Shown in pieces: positions 44,754-53,684 of a stretch of DNA of 64,000 bases. Below the pieces are notes generated by a model, which did no database searches, was not told the origin of the DNA, and was given only the letters and a program-made list of their open reading frames with translations. The DNA comes from CAVVEC01 sp963770485 (GTDB lineage Bacteria; Acidobacteriota; Terriglobia; Terriglobales; Acidobacteriaceae). Both the position numbers and the translations under genes were made by a program. The stretch is taken from NCBI GenBank assembly GCA_963770485.1, contig CAVYPX010000015.1, forward strand, positions 41,281 through 105,280. The letters are read 5' to 3'. The first letter of the stretch is position 1. Every line of letters begins with the position of its first letter.

Positions 44754-44765
44754 ACGAACGTTCGT
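44754..44765. promoter_or_regulatory. Palindromic operator upstream of the TetR gene
   Basis: Perfect 12-bp palindrome ACGAACGTTCGT, immediately followed by TATTAT (a -10-like hexamer at 44768-44773) and then the GTG start at 44782. This fits a TetR/AcrR autorepression site, whose half-sites often contain GAACG. Confidence 0.6.
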
Positions 44766-44781
44766 GCTATTATAGACAACT

Positions 44782-45627
44782 GTGAACCTATCTAAGCCCA
44801 ATAAATCCCGCGAAAAGAAGGATGGCTCTTCGAAAGGGGCAGAAACCAGAAGGAAGATCCTGGCGCATGCCACGGGCATCGCCGCCAAGGAAGGATTAGC
44901 CGGTTTGACCATTGGGCGATTGGCCCGAGATTTAAGAATGAGTAAGAGCGGCTTATTTGCCCATTTCCGATCAAAACGTTCGCTGGAGATGGCAACCATT
45001 AACCAAGCTAGAAACGTGTTCTCTAGCCAGGTATTATCGCCCGCCAGAGCTGCCAACGAAGGAATTGAACAACTATGGGTCCTGTGTAATTCATGGTTGG
45101 CGCATATCGAACGCCGGGTCTTCCCTGGTGGGTATTTCTTCACGGGAGCATTCTTTGAATGTGCGGAAAGATCAGGATCAATTGAAGACGAAATTAATCG
45201 CATGGCACGAGAATGGTGGGAGACGTTAAGGAATGCCGTTCAAAAAGCGCAAGATCGCAAAGAAATTGATTTAAGTATTGACGCAAGACGGATCAGCTTC
45301 GATTTGAACGGAACCTTAATAGCTGGCTATTGGACCTATTTAGCGGAAAAGAACGAAGAAATCTTCGCCGAAACCAGAAGTGCCTTATTTGCCAAGATGA
45401 AGGGGTTGGCTACGGCTCGAATCCCGGATTATGCCTTCAAGTCCGAGAAGGCTTGGAAGGAATACCTGGAGAGAAGACATGCATATAAGGAGAAGCCACC
45501 GAGCATTCTGCGGCATGTTGGAAGACCAGAAGCACAGTCCGGCCTTCCTTCGTCTTCAACTCCTTCCCAATCAAAGCAGCCCCCAAAGAAGTCCGGAAGC
45601 GTTTTCGACAGTCTAAGGACACTCTGA
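44782..45627 (+). CDS. TetR/AcrR family regulator, C-terminus altered by IS insertion
   Basis: A 281-residue regulator starting at GTG 44782. The helix-turn-helix domain is at about 20-68: TRRKILAHATGIAAKEGLAGLTIGRLARDLRMSKSGLFAHFRSKRSLEMATI. The ligand domain resembles TetR_C groups with YFFTGAFFECAERSGSIEDEI. The C-terminal ~50 residues are Ser/Pro/Lys-rich and disordered. The last codons and TGA lie inside the left end of an IS5-family element. Joining across the 4-bp CTAA duplication restores the original end, SLRRLTKR instead of SLRTL, so the insertion changed only a few residues. The controlled gene is not obvious. Confidence 0.85.
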   Translation: MNLSKPNKSREKKDGSSKGAETRRKILAHATGIAAKEGLAGLTIGRLARDLRMSKSGLFAHFRSKRSLEMATINQARNVFSSQVLSPARAANEGIEQLWVLCNSWLAHIERRVFPGGYFFTGAFFECAERSGSIEDEINRMAREWWETLRNAVQKAQDRKEIDLSIDARRISFDLNGTLIAGYWTYLAEKNEEIFAETRSALFAKMKGLATARIPDYAFKSEKAWKEYLERRHAYKEKPPSILRHVGRPEAQSGLPSSSTPSQSKQPPKKSGSVFDSLRTL

Positions 45628-46781
45628 ATAAGCGCCCCTGCTAAGTCGACTAATAACAGTGCTCAGGAAACCGCGCTACCGGTTCGGTCTCGGATGCCGG
45701 AGCTGGTCAGCACCGCCGTTGCAACTGCGCGAAGGAGCGAAGCCGGACGAGCCTACGCTGCGGCGAGCAGTTTTCTGCGACTCACAAACAGATTCACCAG
45801 CGCACAGGTCACGAACAGCCGGTGCGCGTTCTTCTTCAGCCCGCGATAGCGCACTTTCACGAAGCCGAACTTCAGCTTCATCACTTGAAACACATGCTCC
45901 ACCCTCGCCCGCACCTTCGACTTCGTCCGGTTCTTCGCCCACGCCACTTCATCCACGATCTGGCCCTTGTAGCGGCAGCGCCGCTGAGTGAAATCCCGCG
46001 CTCGTGGCGCGCACTCGCGGATCACCCCGGTTTGCCCCTGATACGCTCCATCGCCCCACACCCGCGTTTCTTCGCCATGCAGCAGCTCCGGCAACATCGC
46101 CACATCAGACACATTGGCTGCCGTCGCCACCGCCGTGTGGATGATCTTGCTCTTGCTGTCCACGCCCACGTGCGCTTTCATCCCGAAGTACCAGTTCTTC
46201 CCCTTCTTCGCCTGGTGCATCTCTGGGTCCCGGCTCTGCTCGCGGTTCTTGGTCGAGGAAGGCGCGTGAATGATAGTCGCGTCCACAATCGTACCCCTCG
46301 TGATCCGCACGCCTTTGGCTTGCAAATACAGGTTCACCGTGCCCAGAATCTCTTCTCCCAGATTGTGCTCTTCCAGCAGGTGCCGGAACTTGCACACCGT
46401 GGTCTCATCCGGCACCGGCTCCGCCCCCAGGTCAATCCCGACGAACTGGCGCAGGGTCGCCGAGTCATACAGCGCCTCTTCCACCGCCGGATCTGCCAGG
46501 TTGAACCACTGCTGCAGAAAATAAATCCGCAGCATCTGTTCCAGCTCTTTCGGCCGTCGTCCGTTGCCCGGCTTGGGATAGTGCGGTTCGATCAGCCCAC
46601 ACAACTTCGCCCACGGCACCACCTGCTCCATCTCTTCTAGAAAGATCGCCCGCCGCGTTTTCTTCGTATACCGCTCGAATCCCGTCATCATCGCCAGTGT
46701 CCTCTGTTTGCTGAGAGAGTTCATGCTGGCTCGACTTTATCTATCCTCGCTGTGGAAAGGGAGGGCTTAATCAGAGTCTCC
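45617..46781 (-). mobile_element. IS5-family insertion sequence
   Basis: 1165 bp. Terminal inverted repeats GGACACTCTGAATAAGC (45617-45633) and GGAGACTCTGATTAAGC (complement of 46765-46781) match at 15 of 17 positions. Target duplication CTAA at 45613-45616 and 46782-46785, matching the YTAR target preference of the IS5 group. One transposase gene on the minus strand; the element appears complete. Confidence 0.9.
45753..46691 (-). CDS. IS5-family transposase
   Basis: DDE transposase, about 312 residues from the ATG at 46691 (MTGFERYTKKTRRAIFLEEMEQVVPW), which follows AGAGGA; a longer form from 46724 is possible. DUF772-type N-terminus (PWAKLCGLIEPHYPKPGNGRRPKELEQMLRIYFLQQWFNLADPAVEEALYDS), first Asp in TIVDATIIHAP, second in RVWGDGAYQGQ and Glu in ARVEHVFQVMKLKFGF with the Y...R...K signature. 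The reading frame is intact, so it may be active. Confidence 0.92.
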   Translation of the reverse strand: MMTGFERYTKKTRRAIFLEEMEQVVPWAKLCGLIEPHYPKPGNGRRPKELEQMLRIYFLQQWFNLADPAVEEALYDSATLRQFVGIDLGAEPVPDETTVCKFRHLLEEHNLGEEILGTVNLYLQAKGVRITRGTIVDATIIHAPSSTKNREQSRDPEMHQAKKGKNWYFGMKAHVGVDSKSKIIHTAVATAANVSDVAMLPELLHGEETRVWGDGAYQGQTGVIRECAPRARDFTQRRCRYKGQIVDEVAWAKNRTKSKVRARVEHVFQVMKLKFGFVKVRYRGLKKNAHRLFVTCALVNLFVSRRKLLAAA

Positions 46782-47309
46782 CTAAGAAGACTCACGAAGC
46801 GTTAATCCGGTTAAATCGGCGTGCAACATCAACTTCAAACACCAAACATTCAAGAATGAAGCCAAAAAGAACGATGTGTCCGATTAGCAACCATTGTCGG
46901 TGCCTTGTGATCCCGTGTTATCAGATACTTATAGATCATGCTCGAAGGCTTGAAGCAAGCTTGTCTTCGTTTAACGTCTTCATTGAGGTTCAACTTGAAC
47001 TTAGCTTAAATGGAATCTTTACGATGACGGCCCGCTATTGAAGTCCAAGACAATCTTTGTTCAGCGGATTGATCATTGTCTGAACGTAGTCATGAGTGTA
47101 ATCGCGATGTTACGTAAACCATCGGACTGTCGGTTTACGCTTGCTTCACTAACAATCGAGCGCAATTCAGCGGACGATCGATTGTCACAAAGAATAGACC
47201 AAAATGTGACCGGGATTTAACACCTTTTTCTTCTCGTTCTCCTAATCTGACACTGTCGTGCGGCCAAATCTCCGCAGACAATCTGCAAAAATATAAGGAC
47301 GAACTAGTC
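46782..47309. other. Intergenic region with an inverted copy of the palindrome motif
   Basis: About 530 bp, AT-richer than its neighbours, with no convincing gene. Bases 47091-47117, read on the minus strand, give TTACGTAACATCGCGATTAC then ACTCATG, close to the left arm of the attC-like elements further right, so the cassette region may begin here. Confidence 0.4.
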
Positions 47310-49754
47310 ATGATTTTCGAAAAGCCTCGTGCAGTTCACACTCTGATGTCTTTTGCCGCCGCATTGGTGCTCTTCTTGCCAATTACCGGCACGGCTCAAA
47401 CCCAAGACTTTGCGGACCCAAGCGCGTCTTCTGTAACCAAACGAATGTTGCCCAGGAGCGGAAGTCCTGACCGTTCCGTCCGTATGACCACCGACGTCGC
47501 AGGAAGGAAAACCCGGAGTTTCGCTGAGATGCTGGCCGCAGTCTCCGCCAGCACTTCTTCCCAGAAACTGCCCCGCTTCGTCGCTCACCGCGACTACCTA
47601 GCAGCCGACGGCCCGCAGAATATCGCAATGGGCGACCTCAACGGCGATGGCATTGCAGACCTCATAGTGAACGATGGAAATACAAGCAACATCAGCCTAC
47701 TTCTCGGAAATCGCAACGGCAGTTTCCAACCGCTGAAGTTGATTAACGCGGGCGGAGCCAACCCTTTTGACGCTGTGATTGCCGACTTCAATGGCGATGG
47801 CAAGAATGACGTCGCTGTAACTACAGCTTCTGGAGTTTCCATATTGCTCGGCGACGGCAAGGGGGATCTGGGTGCGCCGACCGTCTTCGCTGCCGGAACG
47901 ATTCCCGGGCATATCGTGCTCGCCGACTTCAATGGTGACCATAAACTAGACTTAGCGGTTACCAACATTGGTTCCGATGATGTCTCGATTTTGTTGGGCA
48001 AGGGCGACGGTACTTTCGCCGCGGCGGTGAGTGTACCCGTTGGCATGGGGCCTCTGGGAATCGCCATCGGGGATTTCAATCATGACGGAAAGTCGGACTT
48101 GGCGGTGGCCAATACCGGCATTGTCGCCGGCAGCAACAAGGGACCCCACGGCAATACGTTGGCAATCCTGCTGGGGAACGGCAAGGGCGGTTTTCGGCCT
48201 GCATCCTTCATTCCGGTGGAGAAGACGCCGCTGATCGTGGTGGCGGGCGACTTTAACAACGATAAGAAGCTTGATCTAGCTGTAAGCAATAACGGCAAAG
48301 GCGACGTCTCTGAACTGCTGGGCAACGGGGACGGCACCTTCCAGGCGCCACGCCTGTTCCAGGTGAGAGGCGCTGCCAGCCTGAGCGTGGCCGACTTCAA
48401 TGGGGACGGCAACCAAGACCTGGCAGTGACCAACGTGACAGCAACCCTTGGCGCCGGCTCCAACATAGCCATCCTGTTCGGCGATGGTAAAGGGAGCTTC
48501 AAACCTCCAGTTACCGCTCCGTCCGGCCGCACTGCGGTTGACGTCTTCGCGGGCGATTTCAACCACGACGGCAAAGCCGACTACATCACGGCCAATTCCG
48601 ACTCCAATACCGTCTCCGTCGTATTAGGGAAGGGTGATGGAACGCTCTTCGACATCGGACCAGGCGTCAACTCAAAGGCCCAGTTCTCGCTGCAGACCGT
48701 CACGGCGGATTTCAACCACGACGGCCTTCCGGACTTGGCCCTAGTGAATACAGGAGCAAACCCATTCGGTCACACCGTCTCGGTCATGTTAGGCAAGAAG
48801 GGCGGCGGCTTTATGCCAGGAAAGCTGTTTGCCGTCGGCCAACAGCCTACAGGATTGGCTGTGACGGATTTTAATCATGATGGGCACCTGGACCTGGTAG
48901 TCGCCAACTTTGGAAATTTTCCTACAAATGGCGACGTATCTCTGTTGCTGGGTAATGGGGACGGCAGCTTTCAATCTCCGCTCAACTTCGCCGCTGGGGA
49001 CTTCCCTGCTTCGATCGCCGTCGCTGACTTCAACGGCGATGGGAATCCAGATGCAGCCGTCGTCAATTTCGGCACGACTCTCGGCACACCCAGTATTTCC
49101 GAGATGTTGGGCGATGGTAAGAATAGATTTGGAAAATCGAAGAGCATCGCCACCTTCCCTCAAAATACCCAACTGTCCCACATCACCACCGGGGACTTCA
49201 ACGGGGATGGAAGAGCCGACATTGCATATATCAGTGTTCTTAACGATAACAGGGTCTCAATACAACTTGGCAACGGCGATGGCACTTTCCAGCCTCCTCA
49301 GGCCGTCACTGTCGGAGATTTATTCACAACCATATTTTTCACCTACTCGGTCGGCGACTTCAACAACGACGGCATCTCCGATTTTGCCGTCGAAAAAGGA
49401 GGAGAAGTCGAGATACTTCTGGGCGATGGAAAAGGGAATTTCACTTCGGCAGGAGTGTTTTCTGAAGGTGAAGGCGGTCTTTTCATGAACCCCGACAACG
49501 TTCTGCTGGCGGACTTCAACGGAGACGGATTCCTGGATGTTGCCGTTACCGATGGGTTTGACGACAACGTGTCCCTATTGCTGGGCAACGGCGATGGCAC
49601 CCTGGGCACTGCCAACTTGTTTGCTGGCGGCTTTGCCAACGGAGCGGTGGTAATTGATTCCGGCAATACCCGGCCCGGTATCGCCATCTCCGAGCAGGTT
49701 AGTTTCACCCGCGCGGAGGTGATTGTCATTAAGAACGCCACACCTTCGAAGTAA
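47310..49754 (+). CDS. Secreted VCBS/FG-GAP repeat protein
   Basis: An 814-residue exported protein: signal segment TLMSFAAALVLFLPITGTAQ, a ~75-residue linker, then about 13 VCBS/FG-GAP repeats of ~50 residues. Each has a calcium-binding loop of the form DFNGDGxxDLAV or DFNHDGxxD and a following SxLLGxGDGTF turn. These build an integrin-like beta-propeller or rod on the cell surface and may mediate adhesion. No catalytic domain. It may be the first and largest gene of the cassette-like run. AAGGACG precedes the ATG. Confidence 0.88.
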   Translation: MIFEKPRAVHTLMSFAAALVLFLPITGTAQTQDFADPSASSVTKRMLPRSGSPDRSVRMTTDVAGRKTRSFAEMLAAVSASTSSQKLPRFVAHRDYLAADGPQNIAMGDLNGDGIADLIVNDGNTSNISLLLGNRNGSFQPLKLINAGGANPFDAVIADFNGDGKNDVAVTTASGVSILLGDGKGDLGAPTVFAAGTIPGHIVLADFNGDHKLDLAVTNIGSDDVSILLGKGDGTFAAAVSVPVGMGPLGIAIGDFNHDGKSDLAVANTGIVAGSNKGPHGNTLAILLGNGKGGFRPASFIPVEKTPLIVVAGDFNNDKKLDLAVSNNGKGDVSELLGNGDGTFQAPRLFQVRGAASLSVADFNGDGNQDLAVTNVTATLGAGSNIAILFGDGKGSFKPPVTAPSGRTAVDVFAGDFNHDGKADYITANSDSNTVSVVLGKGDGTLFDIGPGVNSKAQFSLQTVTADFNHDGLPDLALVNTGANPFGHTVSVMLGKKGGGFMPGKLFAVGQQPTGLAVTDFNHDGHLDLVVANFGNFPTNGDVSLLLGNGDGSFQSPLNFAAGDFPASIAVADFNGDGNPDAAVVNFGTTLGTPSISEMLGDGKNRFGKSKSIATFPQNTQLSHITTGDFNGDGRADIAYISVLNDNRVSIQLGNGDGTFQPPQAVTVGDLFTTIFFTYSVGDFNNDGISDFAVEKGGEVEILLGDGKGNFTSAGVFSEGEGGLFMNPDNVLLADFNGDGFLDVAVTDGFDDNVSLLLGNGDGTLGTANLFAGGFANGAVVIDSGNTRPGIAISEQVSFTRAEVIVIKNATPSK

Positions 49755-49967
49755 CGAGTGTGTGGAGAGTGGGCGGGGGCTTTGATTCCGACAAGCGATT
49801 CACGTCACCGCCCTTCCACTGAAAATGGACCAGCCAACGCAAATCACAGAAAAGAGCACTGAGTTGTCATGACTTGCTATACCTTGCAACCACTACTAGA
49901 CGAGAGTTCATCCCCCTACTCATATAGCTAACGGGACGTTGTTTCAAGTCTGCTGCAATGAATGAGG

Positions 49968-50165
49968 ACAACTGACGATAACAGGCGTGGCTGTTGAAAA
50001 ACTCCCTTTTCGTCCAAAACAGCCAAATTTAGGGGATAGAAAATGTCTAGGAAAACTGAGAACGTCGTTTGTAGCGCGTCCTGGCGCGATTTTATTTTGA
50101 CGAATTTCGAGGCAACGAGTTTTTCAACAGCCACAGGCCATTGCACTCATTGAGAACTGAGGCGA
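49968..50165. repeat. attC-like palindrome 0, interrupted by MITE 1
   Basis: Without the MITE and one AGGC it reads CAACTGACGATAACAGGCCA then TTGCACTCATTGAG, the same arm motif as the other elements. It lies between the VCBS gene and the first VOC gene. Confidence 0.55.
49987..50134. mobile_element. MITE copy 1 (148 bp)
   Basis: Perfect 18-bp terminal inverted repeats GTGGCTGTTGAAAAACTC, no transposase, flanking duplication AGGC (49983-49986 and 50135-50138). Identical by eye over its whole length to the copy at 52275-52422. The repeats resemble those of the IS1182-family element at 55209-56548 (GTGGGTGTTGAAAAAGT), which is probably what moved it. Confidence 0.88.
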
Positions 50166-50168
50166 TTA

Positions 50169-50680
50169 CTGCATCCGAGTGATATCGGAGCTACGGAGGG
50201 TCACGATGTCAGGGGCTACTTCCAGCCGACCGCAAGTGAACGGAATCCTTGAAACGTCGCTCTACGTCGAACGCCCGACACGATCGGTCGAATTCTATCG
50301 GCGCGTATTCGGCTTTGAACCGATCGACCCTGATCAGAAGGAAGGTATCACTGACCAGACGCGACTGTGTGCGATGCGTGCCGGTGACCGCAGCATATTG
50401 CTGCTGTTCAAAAAAGGGACCACCGCGGACACCGACGCCACAGGCGCAATCCACATCGCATTCGGAATTGGCCGGTGGGAACTACCAGCTTGGGAAGCAT
50501 GGCTGTCGCAACAGGGAATTCCGATTGAGTTCAGGAAGACTTGGAAATACGGCGGCGAGGCGCTTTACTTCCGCGACCCCGATGGTCATCTGCTGGAGGT
50601 GGTCACACCGGGTGTATGGAGCATCTACTGACGCAGTCTCTCGGATAACTGTTGAAACATCGCCATTACACTCATTGGCC
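50169..50680 (+). repeat. 512-bp direct duplication, copy A (VOC cassette)
   Basis: Matches 53685-54196 with about six differences by eye. It covers the region from just upstream of the ribosome-binding site, the whole VOC gene, and the left arm of the following palindrome, ending in the palindrome's loop. Confidence 0.85.
50206..50631 (+). CDS. VOC family protein (glyoxalase/bleomycin-resistance fold), copy A
   Basis: About 141 residues from the ATG at 50206, with GGAGG 7 nt upstream. Vicinal oxygen chelate fold: first beta-alpha-beta-beta-beta unit ILETSLYVERPTRSVEFYRRVFGF, second unit AIHIAFGIGRWELPAWEAWLSQQGIPIE and the end GGEALYFRDPDGHLLEVVTPGVW with the metal Glu. Members include glyoxalase I, fosfomycin or bleomycin resistance proteins and dioxygenases; the substrate is not predictable here. 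A nearly identical copy lies at 53722-54147, differing at three positions by eye. Probable gene cassette. Confidence 0.88.
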   Translation: MSGATSSRPQVNGILETSLYVERPTRSVEFYRRVFGFEPIDPDQKEGITDQTRLCAMRAGDRSILLLFKKGTTADTDATGAIHIAFGIGRWELPAWEAWLSQQGIPIEFRKTWKYGGEALYFRDPDGHLLEVVTPGVWSIY

Positions 50681-50725
50681 TTTGAAGGGGGTTTTGAGCA
50701 CTATGGCCTGGTCACAGCAGTTGAC
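50647..50725. repeat. attC-like palindrome 1
   Basis: Left arm AACTGTTGAAACATCGCCAT, TACACTCATTG, loop, then right arm TTGAGCACTATGGCCTG and CAGTTGAC. GCCATtacaCTCA pairs with TGAGcactATGGC. Located after the VOC copy A gene, before the epoxide hydrolase. Confidence 0.65.
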
Positions 50726-50993
50726 TTCCGGTTCGCCCGTGATCCAGACGGGATCATCTACAGACCGAAGAGTTGTTCACAAAGACTGCTCTCGGCAGCT
50801 TTTTAGACTAGTTCACCCACGGTAGAGGACATCACATCCGTGAAAAGAGGCATGATTTAAACTACGTTGTAACGGGATTGATCCGGGCCGCAACGCCCCA
50901 TGTCTATCTGTCGACAGTGATCGACGAGACCCCGTGCGACATTGCCTGCGCGTTCAGTCTGGCCACTGTCTATGGCCAAGAGGGGTTATTGTA

Positions 50994-52070
50994 GTGGAAC
51001 CATTTCGGATTCACGTCGCGGATGAGGTGCTCACTGATTTGCGGGCACGGTTGCGCCAAACAAGATGGCCCGACCAGATACCCGGTATAGGCTGGGAACA
51101 AGGCACCGAGTTGGACTGGTTACGACGCCTCGTGTCCTACTGGGCCCACGAGTTCGACTGGCATGGCTGGGAGCGAAGGCTCAACGAGTTCAACCACTTC
51201 ACCTGGGAGGGCATCCACTTTGTGTACCAGCGTGCGCCATCAGGTAGGGGTGTGCCGCTCATTCTCACGCACGGCTGGCCCAGCAGTTTCCTCGATTACG
51301 TGGACATGCTGCCGATGCTCGAGCACTTCGACGTCGTCGTACCCTCCCTGCCGGGGTATGGTTTCTCGCCGCGTCCAGCCAAGGTCGGCATCAACTATCG
51401 CTACGTCTCGGAGCGCTGGCACCGGCTCATGTCTGAGCTTGGGTATTCCCGCTATGGTGCGAGCGGTTATGACTTTGGGGCCGGGGTGACGACGATCCTT
51501 GCGCTAGACCACCCCGAGTCGGTGATCGGGATCCATCTCACCACACTGGAGTCGGATCTCGCCCCCGTAGTGGACGATATGGAGCTGTCCGATGTCGAGC
51601 GTTCGTACGTTGCGGTGAGCCGGGGCTGGGATACGACGGAGCGGGGCTACAGCGCGATCCAGTCCACCAAGCCGCAGACTGTGGGCTATGGACTCAACGA
51701 CTCCCCGGCAGGGCTCGCGGCGTACGTGGGTGAGAAGTGGCACTCGTGGAGCGACGTTACGCCGACCGACGACTTCCTCTGCGCCACGCTCACCTTGTAC
51801 TGGATCACGCAGAGCATCACTTCGTCGATGCGCGACTATTGGGACAATCGCTGGCACCCGGTCGATCCCGCCTACGTCAGCACGCCCACGGCGTTTGGTG
51901 TTTTCGCGCACCAGACCGTTCCCGAGGGTGAACTGCCACGCTCGTATTTGGAGCGCTTGTACAACATTCAGCGCTGGACAGTCTTTCCGCGCGGCGGGCA
52001 CTTCGCCCCGGCTGAGGAACCAGCGGCGGTCGCAGGGGACCTGACCGCCTTCTTCCGTGGCCTAAGCTGA
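50994..52070 (+). CDS. Epoxide hydrolase family protein (alpha/beta hydrolase)
   Basis: About 358 residues from the GTG at 50994, with GAGGGG upstream and the family N-terminus EPFRIHVADEVLTDLRARLRQTRWPDQIPG (EHN domain). Alpha/beta hydrolase core: oxyanion HGWPSSFLDYVDMLPML, GYGFSPRPAK, nucleophile Asp in GASGYDFGAGVTT, and the C-terminal FPRGGHFAPAEEP with the catalytic His. Hydrolyses epoxides to diols; the true substrate is unknown. Second gene of the cassette-like run, same orientation as its neighbours. Confidence 0.88.
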   Translation: MEPFRIHVADEVLTDLRARLRQTRWPDQIPGIGWEQGTELDWLRRLVSYWAHEFDWHGWERRLNEFNHFTWEGIHFVYQRAPSGRGVPLILTHGWPSSFLDYVDMLPMLEHFDVVVPSLPGYGFSPRPAKVGINYRYVSERWHRLMSELGYSRYGASGYDFGAGVTTILALDHPESVIGIHLTTLESDLAPVVDDMELSDVERSYVAVSRGWDTTERGYSAIQSTKPQTVGYGLNDSPAGLAAYVGEKWHSWSDVTPTDDFLCATLTLYWITQSITSSMRDYWDNRWHPVDPAYVSTPTAFGVFAHQTVPEGELPRSYLERLYNIQRWTVFPRGGHFAPAEEPAAVAGDLTAFFRGLS

Positions 52071-52213
52071 GGCCATGCTGACAATCCGCACTTCCAAATG
52101 CAACGCGATAATAAGAAGCCGTCCTCAGCTTTTTTTCGTTGGCTTCATAATCCAAACTGCTGGATGGTCGGCAAACAGGAAGTAATCCGAGCCGCCAACT
52201 GCTAGGCAATCGC

Positions 52214-52442
52214 GTCAACTGGCGATAAATCGCCATATCGCTCATTGACGAGCGGTCAAAATGTGTAATCGCCTGTGGCTGTTGAAAAACTCCCTTTTCG
52301 TCCAAAACAGCCAAATTTAGGGGATAGAAAATGTCTAGGAAAACTGAGAACGTCGTTTGTAGCGCGTCCTGGCGCGATTTTATTTTGACGAATTTCGAGG
52401 CAACGAGTTTTTCAACAGCCACGCCTGATTGCAACAGTTGAC
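52214..52442. repeat. attC-like palindrome 2, interrupted by MITE 2
   Basis: Outer ends GTCAACTG (52214) and CAGTTGAC (to 52442) are exact complements. Left arm GGCGATAAATCGCCATATCG then CTCATTGAC; the right arm GTGTAATCGCCTGATTGCAA is split by the MITE at GCCT. Follows the epoxide hydrolase gene. Confidence 0.65.
52275..52422. mobile_element. MITE copy 2 (148 bp)
   Basis: Identical by eye to 49987-50134, with the same 18-bp terminal repeats. Target duplication GCCT at 52271-52274 and 52423-52426, the complement of the AGGC at copy 1. It sits in the right arm of an attC-like palindrome. Confidence 0.88.
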
Positions 52443-52509
52443 AGTAATTTCCGGGTTGCTCGTCATTGACACTTCGGGGCAGCGCCTCGAAAATGTCACG
52501 AGGACAACC

Positions 52510-53100
52510 ATGTTCCACGATATTCCAGAGAGAGTTTTGTCTCGGATGCGCGAGTTGGAGCAGATTGACCTGCGCGACCGCATCGATGGTACGCCCCGAA
52601 TGAAGCGGCTCCGCCAGATTCCATCCGAGGTGGGCAGGTTTATCGCCATCTTGGCAGCGGCAGCTCCAGATGGACGTTGCATTGAGATAGGAACAAGCGC
52701 GGGATATTCCACGTTATGGCTGGCTCTAGCTTGCCGAGCGAGCAGCCGGAAGGTCACCACCTTCGAGATTCTGAACGAAAAGGCTGAGCTTGCGCGGTTG
52801 ACTTTCGACGCTGCTGGCGTCAGCGATGCCGTCGAGCTTATTCATGGTGACGCCTTGGATCACCTGCCGAACTACAAAAATATCGCTTTTTGTTTCCTCG
52901 ACGGCGAGAAAGAGGTCTACGAGCGCTGTTATGAGGAAGTCGTGACGCGCATGGTTCAAGGCGGCATCCTCGTAGCCGACAACGCGATCAATCACCAAGC
53001 GACATTGCAGCCAATGCTTGATCGTGCCTTGCACGATGATCGGGTCGATGCGTTGATTGTGCCAATTGGCAAAGGGGAGTTGATCTGTAGGAGAAGGTAG
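52510..53100 (+). CDS. O-methyltransferase, SAM-dependent
   Basis: About 196 residues from the ATG at 52510 (GAGGAC upstream). Class I methyltransferase of the O-methyltransferase family 3 type: SEVGRFIAILAAAAPDGRCIEIGTSAGYSTLWLALA holds the SAM glycine loop (EIGTSAGYS), then FEILNEKAELARLTFDAAGV, HGDALDHLP and FCFLDGEKEVYERCYEEV, VQGGILVADNAI with the metal-site Asp region. Substrate unknown. Probable cassette gene followed by a palindrome at 53183. Confidence 0.88.
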   Translation: MFHDIPERVLSRMRELEQIDLRDRIDGTPRMKRLRQIPSEVGRFIAILAAAAPDGRCIEIGTSAGYSTLWLALACRASSRKVTTFEILNEKAELARLTFDAAGVSDAVELIHGDALDHLPNYKNIAFCFLDGEKEVYERCYEEVVTRMVQGGILVADNAINHQATLQPMLDRALHDDRVDALIVPIGKGELICRRR

Positions 53101-53182
53101 AGCCGCACCTTGTCGATGACTCAGAAGTTGTCGTCTACTCGGAGTCAATCCGCTGCCGTTTCCCGCCCCAATGTGGTCGGCA

Positions 53183-53240
53183 CAACTGTTGATAAATCCC
53201 GATAACGCTCATTGAGGTTTTTGAGCGCTATTATCAACAG
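53183..53240. repeat. attC-like palindrome 3
   Basis: CTGTTGATAAATCCCGATAA then CGCTCA on the left pairs with TTGAGCGCTATTATCAACAG on the right, leaving a ~6-nt bulge. The best-formed member of the set. It separates the methyltransferase gene from the minus-strand VOC gene, whose stop codon touches its right end. Confidence 0.7.
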
Positions 53241-53624
53241 CTACGCCGAGCGGAGCGGTGCTTTCAGCAGTCGTTGAGCCTGCCAGATCTCGTAGAGGTA
53301 CCCGTCCGGTCCACGGAAATGCGCCCACGCCTCTATATCGTCGCCAAACACATCAGTCATAAACTCGATGCCCTTTGATTCCATTTCCTGCTTGGCGGCA
53401 CGCACGTCCTCGACCTGGAAGCCAACGACGGGACAATTATGGAATTGGTAGTACCGACTTTCGGAGCCGAAGACCTCGAACAGTTGCCCCGACGGCAGCT
53501 CAAACTGCACCAACCCTTTGCCATCGTGAACGCGCCGAAGTCCGAGGATGTCGGAAAAGAAACGCGAGGACGAGTTCAGATCGGTGGTTCGCACGCCCGC
53601 CCACGTATACCCAAGCACACGCAC
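53241..53624 (-). CDS. VOC family protein, minus strand
   Basis: About 127 residues. The GTG at 53624 is preceded by AGGAGG at ideal distance; an ATG 6 bp earlier is too close to it. VOC fold: GVRTTDLNSSSRFFSDILGLRRV, FELPSGQLFEVFG, then VGFQVEDVRAAKQEMESKGIEF and HFRGPDGYLYEIWQ. It is unlike the duplicated VOC pair. The only gene of the run on the minus strand; no palindrome is seen between it and the next gene, so the two may belong to one cassette. Confidence 0.85.
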   Translation of the reverse strand: MRVLGYTWAGVRTTDLNSSSRFFSDILGLRRVHDGKGLVQFELPSGQLFEVFGSESRYYQFHNCPVVGFQVEDVRAAKQEMESKGIEFMTDVFGDDIEAWAHFRGPDGYLYEIWQAQRLLKAPLRSA

Positions 53625-53684
53625 TGGCATCCTCCTGGTCGCATAGGTTGCGTCCAAATGGCAGTTGGTGCATCAGAATACCAT

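Noticed and set aside
49928..50146. Minus-strand ORF of 72 residues repeated at 52.3 kb
   Set aside because: The shared sequence is the MITE itself; the frame is a by-product of the element.
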